A stretch of 64,000 bases of DNA from Cyanobacterium aponinum PCC 10605 (lineage in GTDB: Bacteria > Cyanobacteriota > Cyanobacteriia > Cyanobacteriales > Cyanobacteriaceae), in NCBI RefSeq assembly GCF_000317675.1, contig NC_019776.1, positions 3,906,001 to 3,970,000 of the forward strand, in the 5' to 3' direction. The notes under the pieces were generated by a model. The model saw only the letters and a list, made by a program, of their open reading frames with translations, was not told the DNA's origin and did not search any database. The translations under genes were made by a program, and so were the position numbers. Positions 1 to 10,200 of this stretch are shown here, one piece after another (the first letter of the stretch is position 1; the number at the start of each line of letters is the position of its first letter).

Positions 1-112
1 CTTTGGGGTAAATGTCACAACGAGATTGAATACTATCTGCTTTAGCTATGGTGGAAAAAGAAAAAGTGGAACACACGGTAACTAAGAATAACAGTATAGA
101 ATTTATTTTCAT
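1..112 (-). CDS. Secreted hypothetical protein, N-terminal fragment
   Basis: The gene starts at an ATG at 112 and runs off the left edge after 37 codons. The visible N-terminus begins MKINSILLFL, continues as a hydrophobic stretch to about residue 20, and has an AKA-D site that looks like a signal peptidase I cleavage site. This suggests an exported protein. After the predicted cleavage comes a short Cys-containing segment (SRCDIYPK). It lies downstream of the iron permease gene on the same strand, but the visible part is too short to assign a family. Confidence 0.55.
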   Translation of the reverse strand, partial: MKINSILLFLVTVCSTFSFSTIAKADSIQSRCDIYPK

Positions 113-392
113 TTTATTTTGAGTTGATGATCATTTTTTGAGATTAATCATAACTTTCTAGTTTGAGATCAAGATTATGTTGTGATATGAAAATTCATAT
201 AGTTTTTACCATATTTTTAGTATTCTTTAAATCGTATGAAATTGTTTTTATCTTTATTACATAGATATAGAAGAAATTTTAAATAAAGATTAATTCTTAG
301 CAATAAACCATCCATAATCAATATTAGATTAATTTTTCTTTACTGCCTGACTTCCAAGAAAAAATATATTTTATCTAAATTCATATACTGAA
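113..392. other. AT-rich intergenic region
   Basis: About 280 bp of AT-rich DNA between the permease stop codon and the secreted-protein start. I see no ORF, RNA gene or clear palindromic Fur/Zur-type operator. The sequence near 125-155 is only loosely symmetrical and was not called an operator. Confidence 0.5.
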
Positions 393-1409
393 TTATTTTT
401 TGATTTTTCCCTGAATGAGATAGATAAAAAAGGGAGCACCTAAAATTGGTAAAATTAAGCCCACAGGTACTTCTTGGGGTTTAAGAATCAAGCGACTAAC
501 AATATCTGCATTAAGCAACAAAATTGCCCCTCCTAACATTGAAAAAGGTAAAATCCAACGGTAATCATTTCCTACCAATAAACGCACTAAATGAGGCATA
601 ATTAAGCCAATAAAGCCAATAGGACCTGCTAAAGAAACACTAGCACCTGCTAAGAGTATCACAGCAATCATTGCTCCTATTTTTATTAGTAAGGTATTTT
701 GTCCTAAGCCTTTGGCGGTTTCTTCTCCTAAACTGAGAATGGTTATTTGTCGGGCTAAAATCAACGCTAATATTAAGCCAATGACAAAATAAGGTAATAT
801 TTGTTTAATTAATTCTATATCTCTACCTGCGATCGAACCTGCTAACCAAAAACGAATTTCATCGAGGGTGCGTTGATTTAATATTAGAATACCACTGGTA
901 AGAGAAGAACAAAAAACAGTAATGGCTGAACCAGCTAAAGTTAAACTGAGGGGTGATAAACCATTCTTACTTAAAGAAGCAAAAAAGTAAACTGCGATCG
1001 AACTTATGGTTGCTCCCAGAAAGGCAAAAATAGCTAAGATATTTAAACTAGGTTCATTAAGGACAAAAGTAGTAACAACAACCGCCAAAACTGCTCCACT
1101 ATTAATCCCTAAAATGCTAGGATCAGCTAAAGGATTACGGGTGATACCCTGCATCAAACTTCCCGCCATTCCTAAACCTGCTCCCACTAACAAAGCGATA
1201 ATTGCCCTTGGTAATCTAATAGTAGTAATAATCAGATGAGATGTTGAACCATCAAAAGCAGTAAAGGCTTTCGGTAAATCTTGCCAATGAATATCTGCAA
1301 CCCCAAAAGTTAAACTTGCTAAAAAACTAAGACATAAAATTACTGTAACTACTATTAAAAGGATAATTAAAGGAATTGACGAATTTGTACTCTTGAGACT
1401 AACTCTCAT
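393..1409 (-). CDS. Iron-siderophore ABC transporter permease, FecCD family
   Basis: A 338-residue integral membrane protein of the FecCD/BtuC family, which imports ferric siderophores, haem or cobalamin across the inner membrane. Family marks visible are RLPRAIIALLVGAGLGMAG near residues 64-82, the QGITRNPLADPSILGINSG region (roughly 87-105), and the C-terminal GPIGFIGLIMPHLVRLLVG segment (roughly 263-281) that contacts the ATPase. Many hydrophobic helices fill the rest, and the length is typical. The ATPase gene lies divergently 256 bp away. No periplasmic binding protein is visible, so the substrate (most likely a ferric siderophore) is inferred. Confidence 0.9.
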   Translation of the reverse strand: MRVSLKSTNSSIPLIILLIVVTVILCLSFLASLTFGVADIHWQDLPKAFTAFDGSTSHLIITTIRLPRAIIALLVGAGLGMAGSLMQGITRNPLADPSILGINSGAVLAVVVTTFVLNEPSLNILAIFAFLGATISSIAVYFFASLSKNGLSPLSLTLAGSAITVFCSSLTSGILILNQRTLDEIRFWLAGSIAGRDIELIKQILPYFVIGLILALILARQITILSLGEETAKGLGQNTLLIKIGAMIAVILLAGASVSLAGPIGFIGLIMPHLVRLLVGNDYRWILPFSMLGGAILLLNADIVSRLILKPQEVPVGLILPILGAPFFIYLIQGKIKK

Positions 1410-1557
1410 TTTGACCTTTCATAAAATAGGAAATTATTGCTAAAATATATCATTAAGTTTTAGCCAAAACAAGCCCTGCAAAAGTTCTTTGATGGAATCA
1501 GAAGATGAAAAGAAAGAGAGCGAAGTTCGGAAAGAGGTGTCAGGTTTTAAGTGGTAG

Positions 1558-1577
1558 GGGTTGAATATATTCAACCC
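1558..1577. repeat. 20-bp perfect palindrome, copy 1
   Basis: GGGTTGAATATATTCAACCC is its own reverse complement. It sits in a conserved block of about 36 bp that also occurs at 35289-35308 and, inverted, at 55030-55049. This copy lies between the divergent permease and ATPase genes, about 90 bp before the ATPase start. Confidence 0.9.
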
Positions 1578-1665
1578 TTACGGTGATGAGGAGGAAATTA
1601 ATTAAACACTGTTGCTTATTGCCTATTACCTATTGCCTTGTCTTAAATTTATTAAAAATATTTCT

Positions 1666-2478
1666 ATGAAACAAATATCCGCCCGAAAACTAAGTCTTGG
1701 TTATCAAAATATAGACATTATCAATAATCTTAATTTAGATATTCCCCAAGGAAAAATAACTATTCTTATTGGTGCAAATGGTTGCGGAAAGTCAACCCTA
1801 CTTAAAGGCATTGGGCGTATTCTAAAACCTCGTCAAGGGGCGGTTTATCTTGATGGAAAAGCGATTCATCAGCAAAAAAGCGTTACAGTCGCTCAAAGTT
1901 TGGGTATTCTTCCTCAAAATCCCACTGCACCTGAAGGCTTAACCGTTAAAGATTTAGTCATTCAAGGGCGGTATCCTCATCAAAAGTGGTGGCAACAATG
2001 GACTTTAGAGGATGAAGCTCAAGTCAATAAAGCTCTTGCGATGACAGGTATTCAAGAATTTTCCCACCGAGAATTAGATACTCTTTCAGGAGGGCAAAGA
2101 CAACGGGCATGGATAGCTATGACATTGGCACAAAATACGGAAATTCTTTTATTAGATGAACCTACTACATTTTTAGATTTAGCTCACCAAATTGAGGTTT
2201 TAGATTTATTAAAGGAATTAAACCATAAACTTGAACGCACCATCATTATTGTTTTGCATGAGTTGAATCAAGCCGCCCGTTATGCTGACTATTTAGTCGC
2301 TATGAAAGAAGGTTATATATATGCAAAGGGAAAACCAGAAGAAGTTATGACCTCAGAGATTATCAAAGAAGTGTTTGGTTTAGAATCTCACATCATTTCA
2401 GATCCTATCACGAATACTCCTCTGTGTATTCCTATTAGTGGCTATTTGCCCACTCAGATAAACCTTAGTTCGGCTTAA
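1666..2478 (+). CDS. Iron-siderophore ABC transporter ATP-binding protein, FecE/FepC type
   Basis: Cytoplasmic ATPase that powers siderophore import with a FecCD-type permease; 270 residues. Visible motifs are Walker [10 protein letters not shown] (36-44), the Q-loop (near 84), signature LSGGQ (140-144), Walker B ILLLDEP (160-166) and a switch histidine in VLHELNQ (near 198). The ATG at 1666 is preferred over a TTG at 1612, because the 18 residues before it come from the kind of repeat DNA found in other gaps and because family members begin just before the first beta strand ([12 protein letters not shown]). It is divergent from the permease gene, so the two would need separate or bidirectional promoters. 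Confidence 0.9.
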   Translation: MKQISARKLSLGYQNIDIINNLNLDIPQGKITILIGANGCGKSTLLKGIGRILKPRQGAVYLDGKAIHQQKSVTVAQSLGILPQNPTAPEGLTVKDLVIQGRYPHQKWWQQWTLEDEAQVNKALAMTGIQEFSHRELDTLSGGQRQRAWIAMTLAQNTEILLLDEPTTFLDLAHQIEVLDLLKELNHKLERTIIIVLHELNQAARYADYLVAMKEGYIYAKGKPEEVMTSEIIKEVFGLESHIISDPITNTPLCIPISGYLPTQINLSSA

Positions 2479-2589
2479 GAATGTCGGATAAGAGTAGTCA
2501 GGTTTCAGGTATCAGGTTGCAGGTGTCAGGTTTAAGGGAGTAACGAGCAATTATCAACTATTCACTATTTACTATTTACCTTTGCCCTT
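2479..2589. repeat. Heptameric CAGGTNN and TATTCAC repeats
   Basis: The gap holds several consecutive CAGGTNN heptamers (about 2500-2532) followed by TATTCAC-type units (about 2556-2580). The same two repeat types recur in most gaps of this window. They fit the cyanobacterial STRR class of short tandem repeats. Confidence 0.75.
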
Positions 2590-4122
2590 TTAAATATTTA
2601 ACCATTGTGCTAACGTGGGGGGTAAAGGTAAGAGAATGGCAACTAAAAGTGCGATCGCAACTAATCCCAGAAAATCTCTACCATTATCCAATTCTGTCAC
2701 ATCATTCAATGCAGGTTGATCGGCAATGGGCATAAACATAAGAATAATTGCCCAAATTAAAAATTCTCCTCGCACAAAGGCTAAAAGTATCATTAATAAA
2801 CGAGTTATTTGTCCGATAACAAGTGCTTTTCCTTGTCCAAACATAGCATGAACAATATGACCACCATCTAATTGTCCTACAGGAACAAGATTTAAAGCAG
2901 TAACAATAATACCGATATATCCGGCTACGGCGGCGGGATGAAGGGCGATAGCTTTCTCTGCTACTAATTTACTACCTAAAACTAATTTACTGATAGTGGC
3001 AAGAAGGAGAGAAAAACGGGGGTCTAATGCTTGAAAACTAAGCATACTAGAGTCATCAGCTAAAGGAACAATATCTGAGTAAGCTAAACCCCATACGAGT
3101 ACAGGTAATGCTACTAAAAAGCCTCCAATGGGACCTGCGATCGCAACATCAAAAACGGCTTTACGATTAGGCATAGGTGATCTAATGGAGATAAAAGCTC
3201 CAAATGTACCTAAAAAGAAAGGAATTGGAATAAAATAGGGTAAAGTAGTTTTTATTTGATAATAAACGGCAAATAAATAATGACTTAACTCGTGAACTCC
3301 CAAAATGGCAATTAAAGATAAACTATAAGGTAAGCCTTGTAAAACTAATTCGGGATGAGTTTCTAATTCTGTAGTGGTGACACCGCTAATTTCCGCTCCA
3401 ATAATAGTCGTAGTGACGAAGGTTAATAAGAGTAAACCTAATGCCATTAAAGGACGAGTTAATTTTTCTTCTTCTTTTTGTTTCTCTTTTTCCGCTTGAG
3501 AATTAGGATTCGGAATTAAAGCAAAAAATGGTTGTCCTTGTAAGGTTTCTTGAAAAATAATTAAAAAGCGATCATGAAATACTTTTTCTAAATTAGCCTT
3601 AATAGTAGTATAAGCCTTTTCTGGGGCAGTCATTAACTTTCCAAGACACAAAACCCCTTGAGGTAAATAATCAACTTTTTGTAAATAATAAACACCCCAA
3701 GGAAAACAATCTCTTAAAGCCTTTTCTTCTTCTGAGTTAATGGGTTTTACTTTTACCGTTGACTTTTCCAGAGCCTGTTGATGATTTTCGTCAGTGTTGA
3801 GAATAATTGGAGTAGTGGAATTATTATCTTCCGAAGACTCGGGGGTTGATAATTCTTGCTCAATTTTATGATTTTTGGGTCTGCCAATTTCTATTAACCA
3901 CAGATACACTAAAGGTGATAAAATGAGGGGCATTAAAATTAAACTGCGGGGCATGGAACTTTGATTCCCATTAGCTAGATACCATCCCACCCAAATAAAA
4001 GGGGGACTCATCAAAGCTAACCAAAGTAGCCAAATCGGTGTCTTGGTGAGTTTTCCTACGCTTTTTTTGATGGCGACATAACCGATGGCACTGAGGATGA
4101 GAAAAAGAATTACTAATTCCAT
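2590..4122 (-). CDS. Site-2 protease family membrane metalloprotease (M50, EGY-like)
   Basis: A 510-residue polytopic membrane protein of peptidase family M50, which cleaves substrates within the membrane. The zinc motif HExxH appears as VHELSH (near 276-281), and the third metal ligand lies in the LDGG motif of VGQLDGGHIVHA (near 420). Two hydrophobic helices lead the protein, followed by a soluble acidic region (about 85-215) before the protease core. This layout resembles cyanobacterial and plastid EGY proteins. The substrate is unknown. It stands alone, convergent with the ATPase gene and divergent from the gene at 4212. Confidence 0.88.
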   Translation of the reverse strand: MELVILFLILSAIGYVAIKKSVGKLTKTPIWLLWLALMSPPFIWVGWYLANGNQSSMPRSLILMPLILSPLVYLWLIEIGRPKNHKIEQELSTPESSEDNNSTTPIILNTDENHQQALEKSTVKVKPINSEEEKALRDCFPWGVYYLQKVDYLPQGVLCLGKLMTAPEKAYTTIKANLEKVFHDRFLIIFQETLQGQPFFALIPNPNSQAEKEKQKEEEKLTRPLMALGLLLLTFVTTTIIGAEISGVTTTELETHPELVLQGLPYSLSLIAILGVHELSHYLFAVYYQIKTTLPYFIPIPFFLGTFGAFISIRSPMPNRKAVFDVAIAGPIGGFLVALPVLVWGLAYSDIVPLADDSSMLSFQALDPRFSLLLATISKLVLGSKLVAEKAIALHPAAVAGYIGIIVTALNLVPVGQLDGGHIVHAMFGQGKALVIGQITRLLMILLAFVRGEFLIWAIILMFMPIADQPALNDVTELDNGRDFLGLVAIALLVAILLPLPPTLAQWLNI

Positions 4123-4211
4123 GTTTTATTTATAATAACGCTGTTTTTTATTGTAGAATTTTTATTTCCTCAAGACTAATTCAAGCTGAAAAAATAATTA
4201 CTGTTTTAATA

Positions 4212-4922
4212 ATGGACTCTGATCTCAATTTTACAGAAAAAGTTAATCAAGAAAAAACGAAAGTCCCCACCCGTGCTAAATATCCTAAATTAATTTTAGA
4301 AAATCTTTTTGCTTTTGCCCCTAATCGTGATACTTTAGGGGGAACATCCTATCTTTTAATTCATCCTCTGGGTAACATTTTAGTCGATTGTCCTTTTTGG
4401 TCTGAAGAAAATAAAAATTTTTGTTTGTCTCATGGTGTTAAATATTTATTTGTGACTAATCGTGACGGTATTAGTAAACATATTAGCCATATAAAAAAAG
4501 AACTTCATTGCGAGTTAGTTATTCAAGAACAAGAGGCTTATTTATTACCTAATTTAAGTCCCATTACATTCTCAGAAGAATATCGTCTTTATGATGACTG
4601 TTTTGGTTTATGGACTTGTGGTTATAGCCCCGCTTCTGCTTGTTTATATTATGGTAATTATGGAGGAGTTTTATTTTCTGGTCGTCATTTATTACCTGTT
4701 GGCAATGATAAAATTTCTGCTCTCAAATTGAAAAAAACTTTCCACTGGTTAAGACAATTACGTAGTGTTCAAAAATTGTGCGATCGCTTTTCTGAAAAGA
4801 CTTTAGAATATATTTGTCCGGGGGCAAACACTGGTTATTTAAGAGGTCAAGGCTTTATGAATAAAGGTTATCAAAAATTAATTGAATCAAATCAAAACTA
4901 TGTTGCGTCAGACAATAACTAA
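4212..4922 (+). CDS. Metallo-beta-lactamase-fold protein lacking the canonical metal motif
   Basis: A 236-residue soluble protein with the opening of the MBL fold: a GGTSYLL turn near residue 45, then PLGNILVDCPFWSEENKNF, then LFVTNRDGISKHI. The last segment sits where active family members have HxHxDH, but here only Asp and a later His remain. A C-terminal VLFSGRHLLPV strand also fits the fold. The fold assignment is fairly secure. Loss of the di-metal ligands suggests either no hydrolase activity or different chemistry. The function is not known. Confidence 0.7.
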   Translation: MDSDLNFTEKVNQEKTKVPTRAKYPKLILENLFAFAPNRDTLGGTSYLLIHPLGNILVDCPFWSEENKNFCLSHGVKYLFVTNRDGISKHISHIKKELHCELVIQEQEAYLLPNLSPITFSEEYRLYDDCFGLWTCGYSPASACLYYGNYGGVLFSGRHLLPVGNDKISALKLKKTFHWLRQLRSVQKLCDRFSEKTLEYICPGANTGYLRGQGFMNKGYQKLIESNQNYVASDNN

Positions 4923-4991
4923 TAAGAAGAGGGGAAAGCAGAGTTAGTAGTTCGGGATTAAAATTTGATATATATTATTGATAAAAAAACT

Positions 4992-6056
4992 ATGGGGAAA
5001 AGAAATCTTTTAGTCACTGGGGGAGCAGGTTTTATTGGCTCTAATTTTGTTAGCTATTGGCACGATAAACATTCAGAAGATAATATCGTTGTCCTCGATG
5101 CTTTAACTTATGCAGGAAATCTTAATAATCTTAGTTCTTTAAAAGATAGTCCCTGTTTTACTTTTGTTCATGGTAACATATGCGATCGCACTCTGGTTGA
5201 AAAGATTTTAGAAGACTACAGTATTAATACCGTTGCTCACTTTGCCGCCGAATCCCATGTAGATAGATCAATTTATAGCCCTGAAACCTTTATAAACACT
5301 AATGTTATCGGCACATTCACCCTTTTGGAAACTTTCCGTATCCATTGGCTAAAACATAATCAATCCTCGGATTATCGCTTTCTTCATGTATCGACAGATG
5401 AAGTATATGGAAGTCTTAGTCCAGAAGACCCCGCTTTTACAGAAAATACCCCCTATGCACCAAATAGCCCTTATTCTGCCTCAAAAGCAGGAAGCGATCA
5501 CTTAGCGAGGGCATATTATCATACCTACAAGCTACCAACAATTATTACGAACTGTTCTAATAATTATGGGGCATTTCATTTTCCCGAAAAATTAATTCCT
5601 CTAATGTGTATTAATATTCTTTTAGGTAAACCCCTACCTGTTTATGGAGATGGACAAAATATCAGAGATTGGTTGTATGTGGGTGATCATTGTAGTGCTT
5701 TAGATACTGTTATTAATTACGGAGTAGCGGGAGAAACTTACAACATTGGCGGTAATAACGAGGTTAAAAATATAGACTTAGTTAATATTATCTGTCAAAT
5801 CATGGATGAAATCGCCCCCAGTTTACCAGTGAAACCCTCGCAAGAATTAATTACTTTTGTCAAAGATAGACCGGGACACGATCGACGCTATGCTATAGAT
5901 AGTAGTAAAATTCAAAGAGAATTAGGCTGGAAACCCCAAGCGACTCTTGAATCAGGTTTAAGAACAACCCTACAATGGTATGTTGACAACCCTCAATGGT
6001 GGCAACCTCTTTTATCCGAAGATTATCAAAAGTATTATGCTCAAGTTTATGGGTAA
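4992..6056 (+). CDS. rfbB: dTDP-glucose 4,6-dehydratase
   Basis: An extended short-chain dehydrogenase that converts dTDP-glucose to dTDP-4-keto-6-deoxyglucose, the second step toward dTDP-rhamnose and related deoxysugars of surface polysaccharides. The NAD-binding GGAGFIGS lies at about 9-16, the family HVSTDEVYGS segment near 136-145, and the catalytic Tyr/Lys pair in YSASKAGSDH near 165-174. RPGHDRRYAID near 294-304 is typical of RmlB. The ATG at 4992 is chosen over a TTG at 4965 because it directly precedes the Rossmann strand. No other rml genes are adjacent. Confidence 0.93.
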   Translation: MGKRNLLVTGGAGFIGSNFVSYWHDKHSEDNIVVLDALTYAGNLNNLSSLKDSPCFTFVHGNICDRTLVEKILEDYSINTVAHFAAESHVDRSIYSPETFINTNVIGTFTLLETFRIHWLKHNQSSDYRFLHVSTDEVYGSLSPEDPAFTENTPYAPNSPYSASKAGSDHLARAYYHTYKLPTIITNCSNNYGAFHFPEKLIPLMCINILLGKPLPVYGDGQNIRDWLYVGDHCSALDTVINYGVAGETYNIGGNNEVKNIDLVNIICQIMDEIAPSLPVKPSQELITFVKDRPGHDRRYAIDSSKIQRELGWKPQATLESGLRTTLQWYVDNPQWWQPLLSEDYQKYYAQVYG

Positions 6057-6184
6057 GGGGGAATGGGCAATTAGTGAATAGTGAATAGTGAATAGTGAAT
6101 AATGAATAGTTGATAGTAAAAAACTAACTTCTGAAACCTGTCACCTGCAACCTGACACCTGACACCTCTTTCCTCACTCCGAAT
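6057..6184. repeat. GTGAATA and CAGGTNN-type heptamer repeats
   Basis: Four consecutive GTGAATA units plus variants lie at about 6074-6115, followed by inverted CAGGTNN heptamers (read as ACCTGNN) at about 6135-6170. The same repeat pair is found at 2.5, 18.0, 27.6 and 61.7 kb. Confidence 0.8.
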
Positions 6185-7033
6185 TCAAATGTCAGTGGGT
6201 TTATAGACATCAGGTAAAGATTTTTTGAGTCCATATAACCAAATTAATCCAAAAATACCAAATGCGATCGCACCCAAACTAACTAATTGGGCAACCCTTA
6301 AATAACCAAACATAAGACTGTCAGTCCGAAAACCCTCAATCCATACCCTACCACAACTATAGGCAATTAAATAAACAAAAGAAATAGTACCGACTTTTAA
6401 TTTATTGCTATGTTTAATTCCCCAAAAAAACAGAGATATTAATAACATAAAAACCAATATATTCCAGATAGATTCATACAAAAAAGTTGGGTGAAAATAA
6501 TCAAAATTAATATACTGTAAAGGACGGTTATTGGGTGGAATATATAACTTCCATGGCAAATCGGTAGGAGTACCAAAAGCCTCTGAATTAAAAAAGTTTC
6601 CCCAACGTCCGATTGCCTGTCCTAAAATCAAAGAAGGAGCAATAATATCCGTCAATTGCCAAAAAGATTGTCGATGAGTCTTGGCAAAAATCAAACCTGC
6701 GATCGCACCTCCAATTATTGCCCCATGAATAGCAATTCCCCCTTGCCAAATAGCAATAATATCTTGGGGATGTTGAGCATAATTTTGCCATTCAAATAAA
6801 ACATAGTAAATTCTTGCCGCAGGGATTGCCCCTATAACCAACCATATTACCAAATCCCCGATAAGTTCAGGGTCAACCCGACGATATGTAGCCAATTTTT
6901 GAGAAAGTATCACACCAATTAAAACGGCGGAGGCAATCAAAAAACCATACCAACGCAAGGAAATAGGCCCTAACTCAAATAAGATAGGTCCAGGAGATTG
7001 AAATTTTAATAAAAATAAAGAGTCAACTAGCAT
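6185..7033 (-). CDS. lgt: Phosphatidylglycerol-prolipoprotein diacylglyceryl transferase
   Basis: Inner-membrane enzyme that transfers diacylglycerol from phosphatidylglycerol to the lipobox cysteine of prolipoproteins; 282 residues, normal length. The N-terminal SLRWYGFLI motif, the [11 protein letters not shown] helix near 102-112, and the signature [17 protein letters not shown] near 137-153 (with the essential Arg and the Asn/Glu set) are present. About seven hydrophobic helices can be seen. It is monocistronic in context, with repeat-rich gaps on both sides. Confidence 0.95.
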   Translation of the reverse strand: MLVDSLFLLKFQSPGPILFELGPISLRWYGFLIASAVLIGVILSQKLATYRRVDPELIGDLVIWLVIGAIPAARIYYVLFEWQNYAQHPQDIIAIWQGGIAIHGAIIGGAIAGLIFAKTHRQSFWQLTDIIAPSLILGQAIGRWGNFFNSEAFGTPTDLPWKLYIPPNNRPLQYINFDYFHPTFLYESIWNILVFMLLISLFFWGIKHSNKLKVGTISFVYLIAYSCGRVWIEGFRTDSLMFGYLRVAQLVSLGAIAFGIFGLIWLYGLKKSLPDVYKPTDI

Positions 7034-7203
7034 TTAAGAATTAGTAAATTAGTAATTAGTAATTAAGACAAGGCAATAGGGAAACCCCTCTGTATCTCCC
7101 CTTAAAAAGGGAGAAGGGCAATATTAATAGTTAATAGCTTTTAACTCCAAACCTCGAACTAATCTCCCCCTCCCCTAATTCCCCTAACACCCTAGTCTCC
7201 TAA

Positions 7204-10200
7204 TTAATCATTACCTCCTCCGACACTTGATTCCTGAGTTTTACCAGTATTCTGTCCATTTCCTCCCGAAGGATTACGAGGTTCTTTCTCTCCCAACAAC
7301 ACATATTTCTCAAAATTCTTGATTACAATGTAGAGATTGGGTACAAGTAACAGACTCAACACGGTAGAAATAATCATTCCTCCAAATACTGCTGTACCTA
7401 GCGACCAACGACTCATACTACCAGCACCACTAGCTACTAACAAAGGTAAAAAGCCAAAAACCGTTGCTAAAGCTGTCATTAAAATAGGCCGAAAACGCTC
7501 TTCCGCCGCATAAATTGCCGCTTTAGTGATACTCATTCCCAAGTCACGGGCTTGATTTGCAAATTCCACAATTAAAATGGCGTTTTTACTTGCCATCCCA
7601 ATCAACATTACTAGCCCAACTTGCACATAAATATTATTATCAAGAATGGGAAAGATACTTTGTGGACCTTGAAGAAAAGTTGCTCTTAACCAAATTGCAC
7701 CCAACGCCCCTAAAATTGCTAAGGGTACAGTTAACATAATAATTGTGGGGTCAATATAGCTTTCATACTGAGCGGCTAAGACAAGGAATACCATCACAAA
7801 ACCCAAACCAAAAACAATAGGAGCGGCACCTCCTGCGGTTTTCTCCTCGGCGGCTGTACTCGTCCATTCAAAACCGAAACCCGGTTGTAAGGCTTGTGCT
7901 GTAACTCTCTCCATTACTTCAATTACTTGCCCTGAACTATATCCCTGAGCCGGAGACACATTGACTTTTATGGCAGGATAAACATTATAGTTTGTAATGA
8001 TGGGAGGGGCAGTATTTGGTTTTATGCTTAGAAGGTTATCTAGTCTCACCATCTCTCCAGTAGCATTGCGAACATAGAGACGTTCAATATCATCGGGATT
8101 TTTCCTCGCATTGACATCGGCTTGGGCAAAAACTTGATACAATCGTCCGTCTAATACGTATTGGTTAACGTAATTTCCCCCTAAATAAATTTGCAAAGTA
8201 CGCATTATATCGTCAATTCTGACCCCTTGAGCCTTAGCTTTTTCTCTGTCGATTTCTGCCTCAAAAATTGGACTATCGAAAGTAAAGGTTGTAAATGCCA
8301 TACCAATTTCTGGTTGTTTGTTGGCTTCTGCAATAACTTTTTGAGTATTATCAATTAAAGCCTCCATTCCTTTTAAGCCTCTATCTTGAACATAAAGCTC
8401 CAAACCGCTAAAGTTACTTAAACCGTCCACTGGAGGAGCATTGGCGGCAAATGCTTGACCATCCGTGATTTTTTGTCTTAAGATTCCATTTAAACGTCTT
8501 ACAATTCCAAAAACCGAACTTTCTGCCCCCGGGCGTTGATCCCATGGATGTAGTTTGACAAAGAAAATGGCGGAGTTACTGGTTAAACCATCAAAAGAGA
8601 AACCTGTTAGTCCCATAGCGTGTTCTACTTCTTCAAAGGTCATTACCTCATCCATTACCTGTTGAGTAACTTTAGATGTTTGATTGAGGGATGAACCGGG
8701 GGGGGTTGAAATAATGACAAAACAGTAGCCTTGATCTTCGTCAGGGATAAAACCTTGGGGTAGAGTTTGATAAATCCATCCTGTTAACACTAAACCACTG
8801 ATAAAGATAATCATAATCAGGGTTTTGATTTTTGTTAAAAACTCGATAAGTTTGGCATAAGCACTTTTAGTGGCTTCAAAACCAATGTTAAAAGCATCAA
8901 AAAGTAATCCTAGGGGTTTTTTAGTTTTATAAGGCGCTTTAAGGATTACCGCCGACATGGTGGGAGAAAAAGACAGGGCGTTAAAGGTGGAAAATATAAT
9001 TGCAAAGGCAATAGTTAGGGCAAATTGTTTATAAACAATACCTGTAGTGCCGGGGAAGAAGGAAACGGGAATAAATACAGCTAATAAAACCACAGACGTG
9101 GCAATTACCGCCCCTGATAATTCTTCCATGGCATCAAGGGAGGCTTGAAGAGGGCGCATCCCTTGAGCTAATTTATTCGATACTGCTTCTACTACCACAA
9201 TCCCGTCATCTACTACTAACCCTGTTGCTAACACGCAAGCAAAAAGTGTCAACTGATTAAGAGTAAAGCCCATTCCTTGTAAGGCAATCATTGCCCCAAT
9301 CAAGGCTACAGGAATCGCAACGGAGGGAATAATCGTGGTACGCCAATCTTGTAAAAATATAAAAATAATTAAAACTACAAGTGCGATCGCCTGTAAAAGA
9401 GTAATAAACAAGTCTCTTAAAGCCGCATCAATAAAAAGAGTATTGTCTAATACCACCACATCTTTATATCCGGGAGGAAAAGACTCTCTTAACTCCGCCA
9501 TTTTGGCTTTAACGGCATTGGCAGTATCCACCGCATTGGTACCGGGTAATTGATAAACAATTAAAGCAATTGCTGGGGTTTCCCCGTCAAGGGTAGCTAA
9601 AGTTAGATAGTTTTGAGCCCCTAATTCGGTTCTACCGATGTCTTTTACTCTAATTAAAGTACCATCATTTCCCACTTGTACGACTATATTAGCGGCTTCT
9701 TCTGGGGTGATAAAACGTCCTTGCACTTTGAGGGGAATTTCAAACATTTGTATGCTATTATTGGGACGAGTTCCAATACCGCCAGTACCGATGTCGAAAT
9801 TTTGTTCTTGAATGGCAGAAACCACGTCCATTGCTGTTAGATTACGGGCGGCTAATTTGTCAGGATCAAGCCAGAATCGCATAGAATAGGTGGAAGAGCC
9901 TAACGCATTTAAACTTCCTACCCCCGGAATACGTCTTATTTCATTCCAAATATAACGATCCATGTAATTAAATAAAAACACTGGATCATATAAATAATTG
10001 CCTTCGGAGTCTTTTTCTGAGAAGAAACTATAGGCTAGGGTAACACTGGGAGATTGTTTTTCTGTAGTAATACCGTTTTGATTAACTACTGTGGGGAGGC
10101 TGGATTGGGCTTGAGCGACTCTATTTTGTACTAACACTTGGGCAATATTAGTATCCATTTCTACGGGAAAACTTACGTTAATGGTTGCTTGTCCAGTATT

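Noticed and set aside
1612-1665. N-terminal extension of the iron ABC ATPase from TTG 1612
   Set aside because: The extra 18 residues come from repeat-type DNA and are not typical of the family; the ATG at 1666 is better.
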